Positions 8,717 to 17,470 of a DNA stretch of 64,000 nucleotides are shown in pieces. Below the pieces are notes generated by a model, which saw only the letters and a program-made list of their open reading frames with translations, had not been told where the DNA came from and ran no database searches. A program made the position numbers and the translations under genes. Positions within the stretch are counted from its first letter, which is position 1, and each line of letters opens with the position of its first letter. Origin of the DNA: Xanthomonas arboricola pv. juglandis (lineage in GTDB: Bacteria; Pseudomonadota; Gammaproteobacteria; Xanthomonadales; Xanthomonadaceae); the NCBI RefSeq assembly GCF_001013475.1, contig NZ_JZEF01000005.1:62001-126000 (forward strand), written 5' to 3'.

Positions 8717-10849
8717 ATGGTTGCATCGCCAGCACCAAAGGTCGTCCGCGGACCCATGCCTCATCCTGTCGCCGCGCCCGCGTTTTCGTCCGCTCCCGTG
8801 TCCCGTCTTCGCCTCGCCGAGCGCCTGCAACAAGGTCTGTGGACCCTGACCGGTCTGTATTTGCTGGTCGGCGTGATCTGGCTGCTGCTGGGCAACCGGC
8901 TGCTGCACCTGGCCGGCGCCGCCATGCCCGAGCGCTGGTCGGACGCCAGCTTCCTGCTGGTGTCGAGCGTGGTGATCCACCTGGTGCTGCGCCGTTTCGT
9001 GGCGCTGATCGTGGAAGAGCACGCGCAACTGGCGCAATCGGAGGCGGTGCTGCAGGCCAAGTTCCTGGCCCTGCCCAGCCCGGCGCTGATCTACGACCTG
9101 GCCACGCTGCGCATCCTGGATGCCAACCCGGCAGCGCTGGAATTCTTCGGCTGGGAGCGCGACGAATTCCTGCAGCAGACGCTGCAGGCGATCTGGCCCA
9201 ACGCCGACGGCGCGCGCCTGGAAGAGATCATCGCCCAGATCCGCGCCAAGGGCGACGCCACCTGCACCCTGCACGAGGATCTGCTGACCCGCAGCGGCCC
9301 GCGTCATGTCGAGATCCGCAGCAACCAGCTGCATCTGGCCAGCGGCCCTGCCCACCTGGTGGTCACCGTGGACCGCAGCGAGGAACGCCAGGCACAGCAT
9401 CTGCGCGACGAGGCGCTGCAGCGGCTGGAAGAAGCACAGAGCATCGCGCGGCTCGGCTCATGGCAGCTGGATCGCGCGACCGGATTGGGGCGCTACTCGC
9501 CGGCGGTGTACCGCCTGCTCGGCCGCAGCGTGCCGATGCATCGGCGCGAGCATCGGCTGGAAGAACTGTTGACCGCCTCGGACACCGCCACCCAGGCGCG
9601 GATCGAGCGCATGATCGAGGACATGTGCACCGGTGGCGAAGTGCAGATCGACGTGCTGCTGCCGCTGACCGGCGGCGATTCGCAGCCGCGCACGGTGCAT
9701 CTGCGCGCCGAAAGCGTCACCAACCCGAACGGCGCGCGGCATATCCATGGCACGCTGCAGGACGTCAGCGAGCGCGAGCAGTCGCGCCGCTTGCTGCGCG
9801 AGCGCGAGGAGCAGTTCCGCGAGCTGGTCAGGGTGCTGCCCGATGGCGTGCTGATCCTGGCCGACGAGCACGTGATGTATGCCAATGCCGCCGGGTCGGT
9901 GCAGTTCGGTTTCCAGGGCGAAACCATCCTGGGCGAGCCGTTGCAGACGCTGGTCGGCGACAGCGACCTGCCGGTGGTGCGCGAGTACCTGCGCGCGGGC
10001 AGCGATCGCAACGAGCCGGTATCCAGCGCACGGGCGATGCGCCGTCGCGATGGCAGCACCTTCTATGCCGGCCTGTCGGCCGGCGATATCCGCTATGGCG
10101 GACGCAGCTGCAAGTTGCTGGTGGTACGCGACCTGAGCGAACCCGAACGCATGCGCGATGCGCTGGCCGAGAGCAACGCCGAGTTGCAGGCGATGGCCAA
10201 GCGCCTGTTCTCGCTGCAGGAGGACGAACGCCGCGCGATCTCGCGCGATCTGCACGACGACATCGGCCAGGCGATCACGGCAATGAAGCTGTCCGCGCAT
10301 GCGGCGCTGGACGAGCCCGATCCTGACGCGCGCCGCGAAGACCTGCTGGAAGTGGTGTCGCTGGCCGACAGCACCGTGACCAAGCTGCGCAACCTGTCGA
10401 TGCTGTTGCGTCCGCCGCAGCTGGATGCGCTGGGCCTGGAGGCGGCGCTGCGCTGGCAGGCCTCGATGCTGTTTCGCGCATCGCCGGTGCGGCTGGAGCT
10501 GGATATCCAGGCACTGGACGTGCGCCCGGGCAACGAGATCGAGCAGGCGTGCTTCCGGATTGCGCAGGAAAGCCTGACCAACGCGCTGCGCCACGCCTGC
10601 GCCGGCGAAGTGCACATGCGGCTGTACTCGATCGACAGCGAGAGCTTTCGCCTGGAAGTCAGCGACGACGGCGATGGCTTCGAGCCGGAAGGCCCGCGTG
10701 GGCTCGGGCTGATCGTGATGCGTGAGCGTGCGCAAACCGTCGGCGGCGCGCTCGCGATAGAATCAGCACCCGGAGCAGGCACGCGCGTGACGTTGCGCCT
10801 GCCCTATCACCCGGTCGGCGAGCCCGTCCACGACGATGGTGGACGTTAA
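8717..10849 (+). CDS. Membrane PAS sensor histidine kinase, NarX-type (HisKA_3)
   Basis: 710 residues. Two membrane helices lie at about 40-60 and 72-92, then PAS-like regions (about 115-225, 235-350, 365-475), then a HisKA_3 dimerisation domain with phosphorylatable His513 in SRDLHDDIGQ, and a HATPase domain with N box (AQESLTNALRHA) and G boxes (SDDGDGF, GLGLIVMRERA). NarX-type kinases usually pair with LuxR-family regulators; here the next gene, 3 bases downstream, is a GGDEF-EAL-REC protein. An ATG at 8756 is an alternative start. Context and domains recall the RavS/RavR system of X. campestris, but I cannot confirm which kinase this is. Confidence 0.88.
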   Translation: MVASPAPKVVRGPMPHPVAAPAFSSAPVSRLRLAERLQQGLWTLTGLYLLVGVIWLLLGNRLLHLAGAAMPERWSDASFLLVSSVVIHLVLRRFVALIVEEHAQLAQSEAVLQAKFLALPSPALIYDLATLRILDANPAALEFFGWERDEFLQQTLQAIWPNADGARLEEIIAQIRAKGDATCTLHEDLLTRSGPRHVEIRSNQLHLASGPAHLVVTVDRSEERQAQHLRDEALQRLEEAQSIARLGSWQLDRATGLGRYSPAVYRLLGRSVPMHRREHRLEELLTASDTATQARIERMIEDMCTGGEVQIDVLLPLTGGDSQPRTVHLRAESVTNPNGARHIHGTLQDVSEREQSRRLLREREEQFRELVRVLPDGVLILADEHVMYANAAGSVQFGFQGETILGEPLQTLVGDSDLPVVREYLRAGSDRNEPVSSARAMRRRDGSTFYAGLSAGDIRYGGRSCKLLVVRDLSEPERMRDALAESNAELQAMAKRLFSLQEDERRAISRDLHDDIGQAITAMKLSAHAALDEPDPDARREDLLEVVSLADSTVTKLRNLSMLLRPPQLDALGLEAALRWQASMLFRASPVRLELDIQALDVRPGNEIEQACFRIAQESLTNALRHACAGEVHMRLYSIDSESFRLEVSDDGDGFEPEGPRGLGLIVMRERAQTVGGALAIESAPGAGTRVTLRLPYHPVGEPVHDDGGR

Positions 10850-10852
10850 GTC

Positions 10853-12574
10853 ATGTGGAGTCCCGTAATCCCGCCCGGACTGGAAATCGTCAAACCCACC
10901 CGCCTGGGCGCGGGCAATCCCGAACTGCTGCATCTGGTGGACGCTGCCGCATCCGGCGGCCCGCCGTTGATGGTGTTCCACATCGATATCGATCACTTCG
11001 CCTCGATCAACGAGAACATGAGTGCCGAAGTCGGCGATCAGGCGCTGACGCTGGTGGCGCGCCGGCTGCAGGATTTTCTCGGCACGCGCGGCAAGTTGTG
11101 GCGTCACGGCAGCGATGAAATGGTGGTGGTGGCGGTGCGTCGCGAAGACACCCCGCTGCCGGAGGATTTTGCCGAAGAGATCCGCCAGCAGCTGGAACTG
11201 CCGCTGTCGGTGCTGCCGTACACCTTGTTCATGACCGGCAAGGTCGGCATCAGCCTGTGCCCGGAACACTCGACCTCGCTGTCGATCCTGCTCGACTACG
11301 CCGAAGAAGCCAGCTACCAGGCCGCACGCGAGGGCGGCAACACGGTGCGGCTGTACACGCGCAACTCGACCACCAATGCGCATAGCGAAAGCATCATTGC
11401 GCGGCAGATCGTCGATGCGATCCCGCATGGCGAACTGCGGCTGCGCTACCAGCCGCTGGTGAGCGCGCGCGACGGCCGCATCGTCGGCATGGAAGCGCTG
11501 CTGCGCTGGCAGTCGCCTACCCTGGGCATGCTGGTGCCGGAACGCTTCATGCGCACCGCCGAGCGCCTGGGGGTGATCGTGCAGATCGGCGAATGGGTGC
11601 TGCAGAACGCGGTGCGCCAGGCGCGGCTGTGGCGCGACCAGGGCTTCGACGATTTCAGCATCGCGGTCAACGTGTCCACGCTGCAGCTGTTGCGCCCGGG
11701 TTTCTTCAACGAAGTGATGGCGATGCTGCAGACCGCCGGCGTGCCGGCGCAGTTCGTCACGCTGGAGATCAACGAAAGCGCGTTGACCAACAACGTCAAC
11801 TTCGTCCACGAGACGATGGCCAACCTGCGCAACGAAGGCATCAGTCTGAGCCTGGACAACTTCGGCACCGGCGATTCCAGCCTGAGCGCGCTGGTGCGCT
11901 ATCCGGTGGACCGGCTGAAGATCGATCGCAGCTTCATCAAGAGCGCGCCGGCCGGCAGCCGCGAGGCGGCGATTGCGCGCGCGATCATCGCGATGGGCCA
12001 CCAGCTCGGCATGACGGTGATCGCCAACGGCGTGGAATCGCAGGCGCAACTGGGCTTTTTGCGGCGCAACGATTGCGACATTTTCCAGGGCTATCTGTTC
12101 GGCGAACCGATGTCGGCCGAGTCGGCCGGCATGGCGCTACGCCGCCGCTACCTGCGCCCGGAATCGTTTGCCGAAAGTCGCCCCGACCGCACCCTGCTGC
12201 TGCTGGACGACGAAGAAAACGTGTTGCGCTCGCTGGTGCGGTTGTTCCGCCGCGATGGCTACCGGATCCTGGCCGCCGGCAATGTGCGCGACGCCTTCGA
12301 CCTGCTGGCTACCAACGACGTGCAGGTGATCCTGTCCGACCAGCGCATGAGCGACATGAGCGGCACCGAGTTCCTGGGCCGGGTCAAGATGCTCTACCCC
12401 GACACCGTGCGCCTGGTGCTCTCCGGCTACACGGACCTTGCCACCGTGACCGAGGCGATCAACCGCGGCGCGATCTACCGCTTTCTGACCAAACCCTGGA
12501 ACGACGACGAACTGCGCGAGCACATTCGTCAGGCCTTCCGCACGCACGATGAGTTGCGTAACGGCCGGGAGTAG
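10853..12574 (+). CDS. GGDEF-EAL-REC response regulator (RavR-like)
   Basis: 573 residues with an unusual order: GGDEF-like (about 40-170), EAL (about 190-430), and a C-terminal receiver (about 440-565; DDE acidic cluster, Asp496 in ILSDQRMSDMSG, and Lys in FLTKPW). The cyclase signature is GSDEM (86-90). The EAL domain keeps Glu214 (MEALLRW) and CDIFQG, but the DDFGTG motif reads DNFGTG (Asn336) and the AEGVE motif reads ANGVE (Asn392), both at metal-binding or catalytic positions. It is coupled to the kinase gene upstream (3-base gap). The architecture matches RavR of X. campestris, which was reported to link c-di-GMP to virulence; the degenerate EAL makes enzymatic activity doubtful. Confidence 0.85.
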   Translation: MWSPVIPPGLEIVKPTRLGAGNPELLHLVDAAASGGPPLMVFHIDIDHFASINENMSAEVGDQALTLVARRLQDFLGTRGKLWRHGSDEMVVVAVRREDTPLPEDFAEEIRQQLELPLSVLPYTLFMTGKVGISLCPEHSTSLSILLDYAEEASYQAAREGGNTVRLYTRNSTTNAHSESIIARQIVDAIPHGELRLRYQPLVSARDGRIVGMEALLRWQSPTLGMLVPERFMRTAERLGVIVQIGEWVLQNAVRQARLWRDQGFDDFSIAVNVSTLQLLRPGFFNEVMAMLQTAGVPAQFVTLEINESALTNNVNFVHETMANLRNEGISLSLDNFGTGDSSLSALVRYPVDRLKIDRSFIKSAPAGSREAAIARAIIAMGHQLGMTVIANGVESQAQLGFLRRNDCDIFQGYLFGEPMSAESAGMALRRRYLRPESFAESRPDRTLLLLDDEENVLRSLVRLFRRDGYRILAAGNVRDAFDLLATNDVQVILSDQRMSDMSGTEFLGRVKMLYPDTVRLVLSGYTDLATVTEAINRGAIYRFLTKPWNDDELREHIRQAFRTHDELRNGRE

Positions 12575-12706
12575 GGAATCGGGAATGGAGAATCGGTAGA
12601 GCAGATCTCTACCGCCTGATTCTCCGCGTGCCAAATCGTGCCTCAAAACCAAAGCACCAGCGCACGCCGCTCTACCGATTCCCTACTCCCGATTCCCCAT
12701 TCCCAG
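12572..12706. repeat. Inverted pair of GGGAATCGGG-type repeats between convergent genes
   Basis: The left arm (12572-12601) reads TAGGGAATCGGGAATGGAG and on; the right arm (12670-12706) is its near reverse complement (CTCTACCGATTCCCTACTCC and on). The pair spans the gap between the response regulator stop and the minus-strand kinase stop and could fold into one long hairpin acting as a bidirectional terminator. Confidence 0.7.
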
Positions 12707-12715
12707 CGCGAAGCG

Positions 12716-13942
12716 CTACCGCGGCTGCCGCACCGGCAACACGATGCGGAAACTGGCCCCCTGCCCTGGCGTGCTTTCGACGTCGATGCGGCCGTGGTGC
12801 TTGTTGATGATGCCGTAGGAGATCGACAGGCCCAGGCCGGTGCCGCTGCCGACCGGCTTGGTGGTGAAGAACGGGTCGAAAATGCGTTGCAGCAGGTCCG
12901 GGGCGATGCCCGCGCCGCTGTCCTGGAACTGGATCCAGACGTTGTCGGCCTCGTCGCGGCCGGTGGTGACGGTGATCGTGCCGCGCTCGACGATCGCCTG
13001 ACCGGCGTTGAGCAGCATGTTCATGTAGACCTGGTTGAGCTCGGACGGCAGGCATTCCACCAGCGGCAGCTCGGCGTAATTGCGCTCCAGCGTGACCTTG
13101 TACTTGAGCTCGTTCCAGATGATGTTGATCGTCGACTCGAGCCCGGCATGCAGGTCGACCATCTTCCACGACTCGGAACGGTCCGAGTACGAGAAATCCT
13201 TGAGGTCGCGCACGATGCGGGTAACCCGCTCGATGCCTTCGCGCGACTCGGCCATCAACTGCGGCAGATCGCGGCTGATGAAGTCGATGTCGGCGCGGTT
13301 GCGGATCTCGTCGATCTCCGGAATCAGCGCCTTCGGATCCGGCGCCTGCAGTGCGCGCTCATAGGCTTCGATCAGCGTGAACAGGCTGCGCAGGTATTCC
13401 TGCAGGCTGCCGAGATTGGAGTGCACGTAACCGATCGGATTGTTGATTTCGTGCGCCACGCCGGCGGCCAGCTGGCCGATGGAGGCCATCTTTTCCGACT
13501 GCAGCAGCTTGTCCTGCGCGCCGTTCAAACGCAGATAGGCCTGGCGCAGTTCGGCATGGCGCTGCTGCAGCTCGCGCTCGTAATCCTGCTGGCCTTCGAT
13601 GTTGTGGAACAGCACCAGGAAATGCCCGACGCCCTGCTCCTCGTTGTAGTACAGATGCGCGATGACCACCCGATCAGCCACCGGCAGGCTGCCGGTCCAG
13701 CTGCCCTTGCTGCGCGCTTGGTTCAGCGCATCCGACGGCAGCACCTGCGAGATCCGCTCGCCGAGATTGCGGTCGTCGGCAGGATCTTCCTTGCACAGGC
13801 TCTGGCGTGCGACGGCGTTGGCGAGGATCAGCTGCCCGTCTGCGCGGAACAGCAGCACACCCTCGAGCATCTGGTCGCCGAACGCGCGCAGCATGGTCGA
13901 GGATGGTAGTAAGGCTTGATTGAGAAAAAACTTGGCAGTCAC
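12716..13942 (-). CDS. NtrB-type sensor histidine kinase with PAS-like N-terminus
   Basis: About 408 residues from the GTG at 13942. A PAS-like segment ([19 protein letters not shown] onward) is followed by a coiled coil and a HisKA domain with His164 in [12 protein letters not shown], then a HATPase domain with N box ([11 protein letters not shown]), DSGAGIAP and the F/G2 boxes FDPFFTTKP and GTGLGLS. No membrane helix is seen, so it is cytoplasmic. The start is uncertain: TTG at 13972 and ATG at 13894 are alternatives and no strong ribosome site is visible. It is convergent with the GGDEF-EAL-REC regulator and may be a second kinase for it, as in the RavA/RavS/RavR arrangement; this is inference. 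Confidence 0.85.
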   Translation of the reverse strand: MTAKFFLNQALLPSSTMLRAFGDQMLEGVLLFRADGQLILANAVARQSLCKEDPADDRNLGERISQVLPSDALNQARSKGSWTGSLPVADRVVIAHLYYNEEQGVGHFLVLFHNIEGQQDYERELQQRHAELRQAYLRLNGAQDKLLQSEKMASIGQLAAGVAHEINNPIGYVHSNLGSLQEYLRSLFTLIEAYERALQAPDPKALIPEIDEIRNRADIDFISRDLPQLMAESREGIERVTRIVRDLKDFSYSDRSESWKMVDLHAGLESTINIIWNELKYKVTLERNYAELPLVECLPSELNQVYMNMLLNAGQAIVERGTITVTTGRDEADNVWIQFQDSGAGIAPDLLQRIFDPFFTTKPVGSGTGLGLSISYGIINKHHGRIDVESTPGQGASFRIVLPVRQPR

Positions 13943-14095
13943 GGGACAAGGGGGGCGTAGAGGACGCTTCAATATACGCCGAACCGCCCAGGCCTCGTAT
14001 TGCGCGGGGCCACGTTACTGTACGCCTGGCAGCTCAACGCTGCACTGCTTGCACTTGGCCCAGCCTGCGCGTGCGCTCGGGCACGCTGCGGTGCT

Positions 14096-14428
14096 TCAGG
14101 CCACTGCCAGCGAACGACCGCCGCGCAGCACGCTCGATTGGCCCTTGGCGTCGTAGGACGGCGCACTCTCGGTGCGGCCCAGATGACGCAGTGCCCAGTT
14201 CACTTCGCGGCGCCGGCGTGCCAGCAGCGCGCCGTTGGCGCGATTGGCTTCGGCCAGTTCGCGCAGCCGCCCTTCTTCGCCCTGGGGCATTGCCGCTTCC
14301 AGCGCGCGCAGTGCCGACAGCTTGTCCTGCGTATGGCGCATCAACCCATCGATGTCGTTCTCGAGTAATGCCTGGCGTTCGCCGGCCAGCGCATCGCTGA
14401 GACGTTGCAGGAACTCGTTCACGTTCAT
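14096..14428 (-). CDS. flgN: Flagellar export chaperone FlgN
   Basis: 110 residues, helical and charged (MNVNEFLQRLSDALAGERQA at the start), with the size and layout of FlgN, the cytoplasmic chaperone for the hook-filament junction proteins FlgK and FlgL. It follows flgM by 15 bases on the same strand, the standard flgM-flgN pair. Sequence conservation in this family is low, so the identification leans on position. Transcription should come from the flgM sigma-28 promoter and from flgA read-through. Confidence 0.85.
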   Translation of the reverse strand: MNVNEFLQRLSDALAGERQALLENDIDGLMRHTQDKLSALRALEAAMPQGEEGRLRELAEANRANGALLARRRREVNWALRHLGRTESAPSYDAKGQSSVLRGGRSLAVA

Positions 14429-14443
14429 CCTTTGGGTCGGGGA

Positions 14444-14755
14444 TTAGCCCGCCAGTTGCTGATTCAGATCCATCATGCGGCTGGCGATGGCATCCGGGTT
14501 GATGGAGTAGCTGCCGTTCTGCAACGCATCCTTCACTGCCTGGACGCGACCGGTGTCGATCGCCGAGGACTGCGACAGCGTGCGCTGCAGGTTCTGCAGG
14601 TTGGTCGCCTCACCGGTCAGCTTGACGCTGTCGGTCGGCGGCAATGCGGCGATCGGGGACGCGCGATCTTCGCCGGCCGAAGCGATCTTGCTGCTCGTGG
14701 CCGCGGTGCGAAGGGTTGCAGCGGTCGGTAGATTGCCTTCGATTTTCTGGCTCAT
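14444..14755 (-). CDS. flgM: Anti-sigma-28 factor FlgM
   Basis: 103 residues starting MSQKIEGNLP. The C-terminal half has the FlgM signature: VQAVKDALQNGSYSINPDAI followed by ASRMMDLNQ, which binds FliA until FlgM is exported through the finished hook. The ATG at 14755 has an AGGAG site 8 bases upstream. The open frame continues 13 codons further up, but the ribosome site decides the start. A sigma-28 promoter lies 30 bases upstream (14785-14811), giving the usual feedback loop, and flgN follows. Confidence 0.95.
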   Translation of the reverse strand: MSQKIEGNLPTAATLRTAATSSKIASAGEDRASPIAALPPTDSVKLTGEATNLQNLQRTLSQSSAIDTGRVQAVKDALQNGSYSINPDAIASRMMDLNQQLAG

Positions 14756-14784
14756 GTCGGGAACTCCTCTACAGGTCGTAGGGG

Positions 14785-14811
14785 ATAACGGCATGCCAAA
14801 AAAAAACTTTA
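14785..14811 (-). promoter_or_regulatory. Sigma-28 promoter of flgMN with a T9 run in the spacer region
   Basis: Read on the minus strand: TAAAGTTT (14811-14804), 11-base spacer, GCCGTTAT (14792-14785). Nine consecutive T bases (14806-14798) overlap the -35 element and spacer. Confidence 0.8.
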
Positions 14812-14821
14812 TAGCGATTTT

Positions 14822-15466
14822 CTATCTGGACACCACAACGGTCCCGCTCGCTTCGACGATCCCCTGCACCACCCGGCGCGAAGAGGAATTCTCCACCGAG
14901 ACCCGCTCGTTCTCGCCGGCATCGGACAGCGCGCGACCGCTCATGCGCACCTCCAGCCCGCCGTTGCGCGACACCAGCGGCACGGTGTCGCCGCGCCGGA
15001 CCAGCCGCTGCGTGACCAGATCGTTGGCCGACAGCAGCGAGCCGGCCGGCAGGACGCGCCGGGCGGTCTTGCCCACCGCCGCCACCGGATCGGCCAGCAC
15101 CGCACCGACGATGCGCGCGGCATCGCGCTTCTCGATACTGATATCGGCCAGCGAAATGACTTCTCCAGCGCTGATGCCGCGGCGCAACACCAATACGTCC
15201 TGATTGCGGCGCACCTTCAGCGGTACGAACAGGCGCCAGCCGGCCGGCTGCGGGCAGGCCACTTCCACCGTATTGGTGCCGGTCGGCTGCGCCTGCAGCG
15301 CGATCGGACAGGCCGGCATGCGCAAGCCCGGATCGAGCGTGGCCTCGGCCTCGGCATCCGGGCCAACGGTGGCCAGCGCCGCAGCGCGGATGGAATCGAC
15401 AGACTGATAGCTCTGGGCCCAGGCCGGAGCGGCAGCCAACAAGATGACAAGCAGGAGCAGGCGCAT
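14822..15466 (-). CDS. flgA: Flagellar P-ring assembly chaperone FlgA
   Basis: 214 residues with a clear Sec signal peptide (MRLLLLVILLAAAPAWAQS, cleavage after AWA). The mature part has the SAF-like domain of FlgA (RRGISAGEVISLADISIEKR) and the C-terminal stretch LVRRGDTVPLVSRNGGLEV. FlgA acts in the periplasm to help FlgI assemble the P ring. It is the first gene of a minus-strand flgA-flgM-flgN unit, with a sigma-54 promoter ending about 33 bases upstream. Length fits the family. Confidence 0.95.
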   Translation of the reverse strand: MRLLLLVILLAAAPAWAQSYQSVDSIRAAALATVGPDAEAEATLDPGLRMPACPIALQAQPTGTNTVEVACPQPAGWRLFVPLKVRRNQDVLVLRRGISAGEVISLADISIEKRDAARIVGAVLADPVAAVGKTARRVLPAGSLLSANDLVTQRLVRRGDTVPLVSRNGGLEVRMSGRALSDAGENERVSVENSSSRRVVQGIVEASGTVVVSR

Positions 15467-15498
15467 GGGACCAGATCCGGAGGGAGACGGAACAGGCA

Positions 15499-15516
15499 GT
15501 GCAAGAGGCGTGCCTG
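15499..15516 (-). promoter_or_regulatory. Sigma-54 promoter of flgA
   Basis: On the minus strand: CAGGCACGCCTCTTGCAC. GG (15514-15513) and GC (15502-15501) are separated by exactly 10 bases. The predicted start site is about 22 bases before the flgA ATG. Confidence 0.8.
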
Positions 15517-15522
15517 TTTTTT

Positions 15523-15709
15523 GAATCGGGATTCGGGATTCGGGAATGGGGAATCGGCCGGGGGCCGAGCCCTGGTCGGTCTTCGTTGATGATGTGCGAT
15601 TTGCTTAGTGAACACCTTAGGTACGTCACAGAACGGTCCTTCGCCTCGGGCTTGCTGCAAAAAGCCCTCCGCTTTTGCGATTCCCCATTTCCGACTCCCG
15701 ATTCCCGAC
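15523..15709. repeat. Inverted pair of GGGAATCGGG-type repeats between flgA and cheV
   Basis: Left arm 15523-15556 (GAATCGGGATTCGGGATTCG onward); right arm 15677-15709 (GCGATTCCCCATTTCCGACT onward). Same family as the pairs at 12572-12706 and 19847-19985; about 120 bases lie between the arms. Confidence 0.65.
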
Positions 15710-15736
15710 AGCGCCCCACACCAAACTTAAAACCGC

Positions 15737-15764
15737 TCAAGTTTTCCGAGGGCGCTGTCGATAT
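15737..15764 (+). promoter_or_regulatory. Possible sigma-28 promoter of cheV
   Basis: TCAAGTTT, a 12-base spacer, then GTCGATAT. Two mismatches and one extra spacer base compared with the other sigma-28 elements here. It ends 8 bases before the cheV ATG, which would give an almost leaderless message, so the call is tentative. Confidence 0.35.
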
Positions 15765-15771
15765 CTGCCCC

Positions 15772-16716
15772 ATGACCCACGATCTGCTCAACCGCATCGA
15801 CCAGCGCACGCGTCTGGCTGGCCACAACCGACTGGCCCTGCTGCTGTTCCGGCTGGGCGGGCGCCAGCTTTTTGGCGTCAACGTGTTCAAGGTGCAGGAG
15901 GTGCTGCGCCGCCCGGAGCTGTTCCAGGTGCCCGGCCTGCCGACCGAGTTCGCCGGCGTGGCCGACGTGCGCGGGCGCTCGGTGCCGGTGCTGGACTTAG
16001 GGCTGGCGATCGGCCACCCGGAGCGCGACGCGCACTCGGAAAACGGCCCCGGCTATCTGGTGGTGGCTGAATTCAACCGCTCGGTCCAGGGCTTTCTGGT
16101 CAGCGGCGTGGAGCGCATCGTCAATATTGCGGTGGAAGATATCCATCCGCCGCCGGAACTGGGCGCCGAAGCCACTTATTTGACGGCGGTGACGCGCTTC
16201 CAGGGCGAGTTGATCCAGGTCATCGACGTGGAAAGCGTGCTCGCCGACATCGCCAAGGTCAGCAAGGACGTGCAGCTGGATCCCTCGCTGCAGCTGGTTG
16301 CCTACGACCGGCAGTTCCAGGTACTGGTGGTGGACGACTCGCGCGTGGCGCGTCAGCAGATCCGCAGCGTACTCGACCAGCTCGGCGTCTCGGCAACTTT
16401 GTTGTCCGACGGCCGCCAGGCGCTGGACCACCTCCTGCAGGTGGCTGCATCAGGCGAGAATCCGGCCGACCGCTATGCGATGGTCATCTCCGACATCGAA
16501 ATGCCGGCCATGGATGGCTACACGCTGACGACGGAAATCCGGCGCACGCCGGGCCTGCAAGGCCTCTACGTGCTGCTGCACACTTCGCTGTCGGGCGTGT
16601 TCAACAACGCCATGGTCGAACAGGTGGGCGCCAACGCCTTCGTGGCCAAGTACAGCGCCCACGAATTGGCCGATTACGTGCTGGCGCGCCTGAAAGTGGT
16701 CGCCGAAGCGGCCTGA
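15772..16716 (+). CDS. cheV: Chemotaxis protein CheV (CheW-receiver fusion)
   Basis: 314 residues starting MTHDLLNRIDQRTRLAGHN. Residues about 20-165 form a CheW-like domain (FGVNVFKVQEVLR, GVADVRGRSVPVLDL), and about 180-310 a receiver domain with acceptor Asp in MVISDIEMPAMDG, the Thr in LLHTSLSG and the Lys in FVAKYSAHE. CheV couples receptors to CheA and may adapt the array by phosphorylation. The open frame extends 91 codons upstream through repeat sequence, so the ATG at 15772 is chosen on homology. It stands between the divergent flgA unit and flgB, its usual position in xanthomonads. Confidence 0.93.
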   Translation: MTHDLLNRIDQRTRLAGHNRLALLLFRLGGRQLFGVNVFKVQEVLRRPELFQVPGLPTEFAGVADVRGRSVPVLDLGLAIGHPERDAHSENGPGYLVVAEFNRSVQGFLVSGVERIVNIAVEDIHPPPELGAEATYLTAVTRFQGELIQVIDVESVLADIAKVSKDVQLDPSLQLVAYDRQFQVLVVDDSRVARQQIRSVLDQLGVSATLLSDGRQALDHLLQVAASGENPADRYAMVISDIEMPAMDGYTLTTEIRRTPGLQGLYVLLHTSLSGVFNNAMVEQVGANAFVAKYSAHELADYVLARLKVVAEAA

Positions 16717-16767
16717 GCAGCCCAGGCGGCTTCCGGGTCGGAGCCGATGGCAGCCACAGGATGCTAC

Positions 16768-16789
16768 GCCGGGCTTCCAGGAGCCCGGC
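16768..16789. terminator. Perfect 8-bp hairpin downstream of cheV
   Basis: GCCGGGCT, 6-base loop, AGCCCGGC, 52 bases after the cheV stop. No T tract follows, so termination is possible but not assured. Confidence 0.4.
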
Positions 16790-17017
16790 AACATTGAAGT
16801 CGGGGCGGTGTGCGTCAGCTCGCTTTTAAACTGACATCTGCGAAGGCCGGACGTCGCCGGGCAGCCCTGTCGTCATGCCGAACCTTCCGGCCTGGCATTC
16901 CTGATTGAAGCAGCGCCGCGACGGATACGAAGTCCATCGCGTTCCCGGGACGGCCAAGCTGCCGTTCGTCGGCAGCTCCGATCACTCTCCGCGTTCCGCG
17001 GCCCGCACCACCTCGAT

Positions 17018-17033
17018 TGGCACAAACATTGCT
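17018..17033 (+). promoter_or_regulatory. Sigma-54 promoter of the flgB operon
   Basis: TGGCACAAACATTGCT: GG (17019-17020) and GC (17031-17032) are 10 bases apart. Predicted start site about 22 bases before the flgB GTG. Confidence 0.85.
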
Positions 17034-17065
17034 TTCTCCCTGGTAACACTTCGCGGGAGAGCACC

Positions 17066-17467
17066 GTGTCCAATTCCATCTCGTCCTTTCTAGGCATCCA
17101 CGGCGATGCTCTGCCGCTACGCGAGCAGCGCATGAAGCTCATTGCCAGCAACCTGAGCAATGTGGATACCCCTGGCTACAAGGCAAAGGATCTGAATTTC
17201 GAGGCGGCGCTCAAATCGGCCGAAGGCGTGCGCGACGGCACCCTGCTGCAGACCACCGACGCCAAGCATTACGAGATCGGCAGCAGTGCCGGGCTCAACC
17301 CGTTCCAGATCACCCGCGAATCCGACCAGCCAAGCCTGGACGGCAATACCGTCGATCCCGATGCCGAACGTGCTGCCTACGGCCGCGCCGCGCTGGAATA
17401 CCGCGCCTCGCTGAGCTTCCTCGAATCCAAGGTGCGCTCGATGCTCACCGCGATCACCGGCCAATAA
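17066..17467 (+). CDS. flgB: Flagellar basal body rod protein FlgB
   Basis: 133 residues starting from GTG with a GGGAGA ribosome site. The N-terminal rod motif is ASNLSNVDTPGYKAKD and the C-terminal part ASLSFLESKVRSMLTAITGQ forms the conserved helix. FlgB is a proximal rod subunit in the periplasm. It is the first gene of the flgBCDEF operon, 33 bases after the sigma-54 promoter, with flgC starting 3 bases after its stop. Confidence 0.96.
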   Translation: MSNSISSFLGIHGDALPLREQRMKLIASNLSNVDTPGYKAKDLNFEAALKSAEGVRDGTLLQTTDAKHYEIGSSAGLNPFQITRESDQPSLDGNTVDPDAERAAYGRAALEYRASLSFLESKVRSMLTAITGQ

Positions 17468-17470
17468 GTC

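Larger units (their letters stand above)
16717..17065. other. cheV-flgB intergenic region
   Basis: No gene is seen. It contains a perfect 8-bp hairpin (16768-16789) that may end the cheV transcript and the sigma-54 promoter of the flgB operon (17018-17033). Confidence 0.6.

Noticed and set aside
12572-12706. Possible CRISPR-like repeats in the GGGAATCGGG clusters
   Set aside because: There are only two inverted arms per site, without regular direct repeats and spacers and without cas genes.
15499-15771. N-terminal extension of CheV by 91 residues
   Set aside because: The extension translates flgA promoter and repeat sequence; CheV proteins begin close to MTHDLL.
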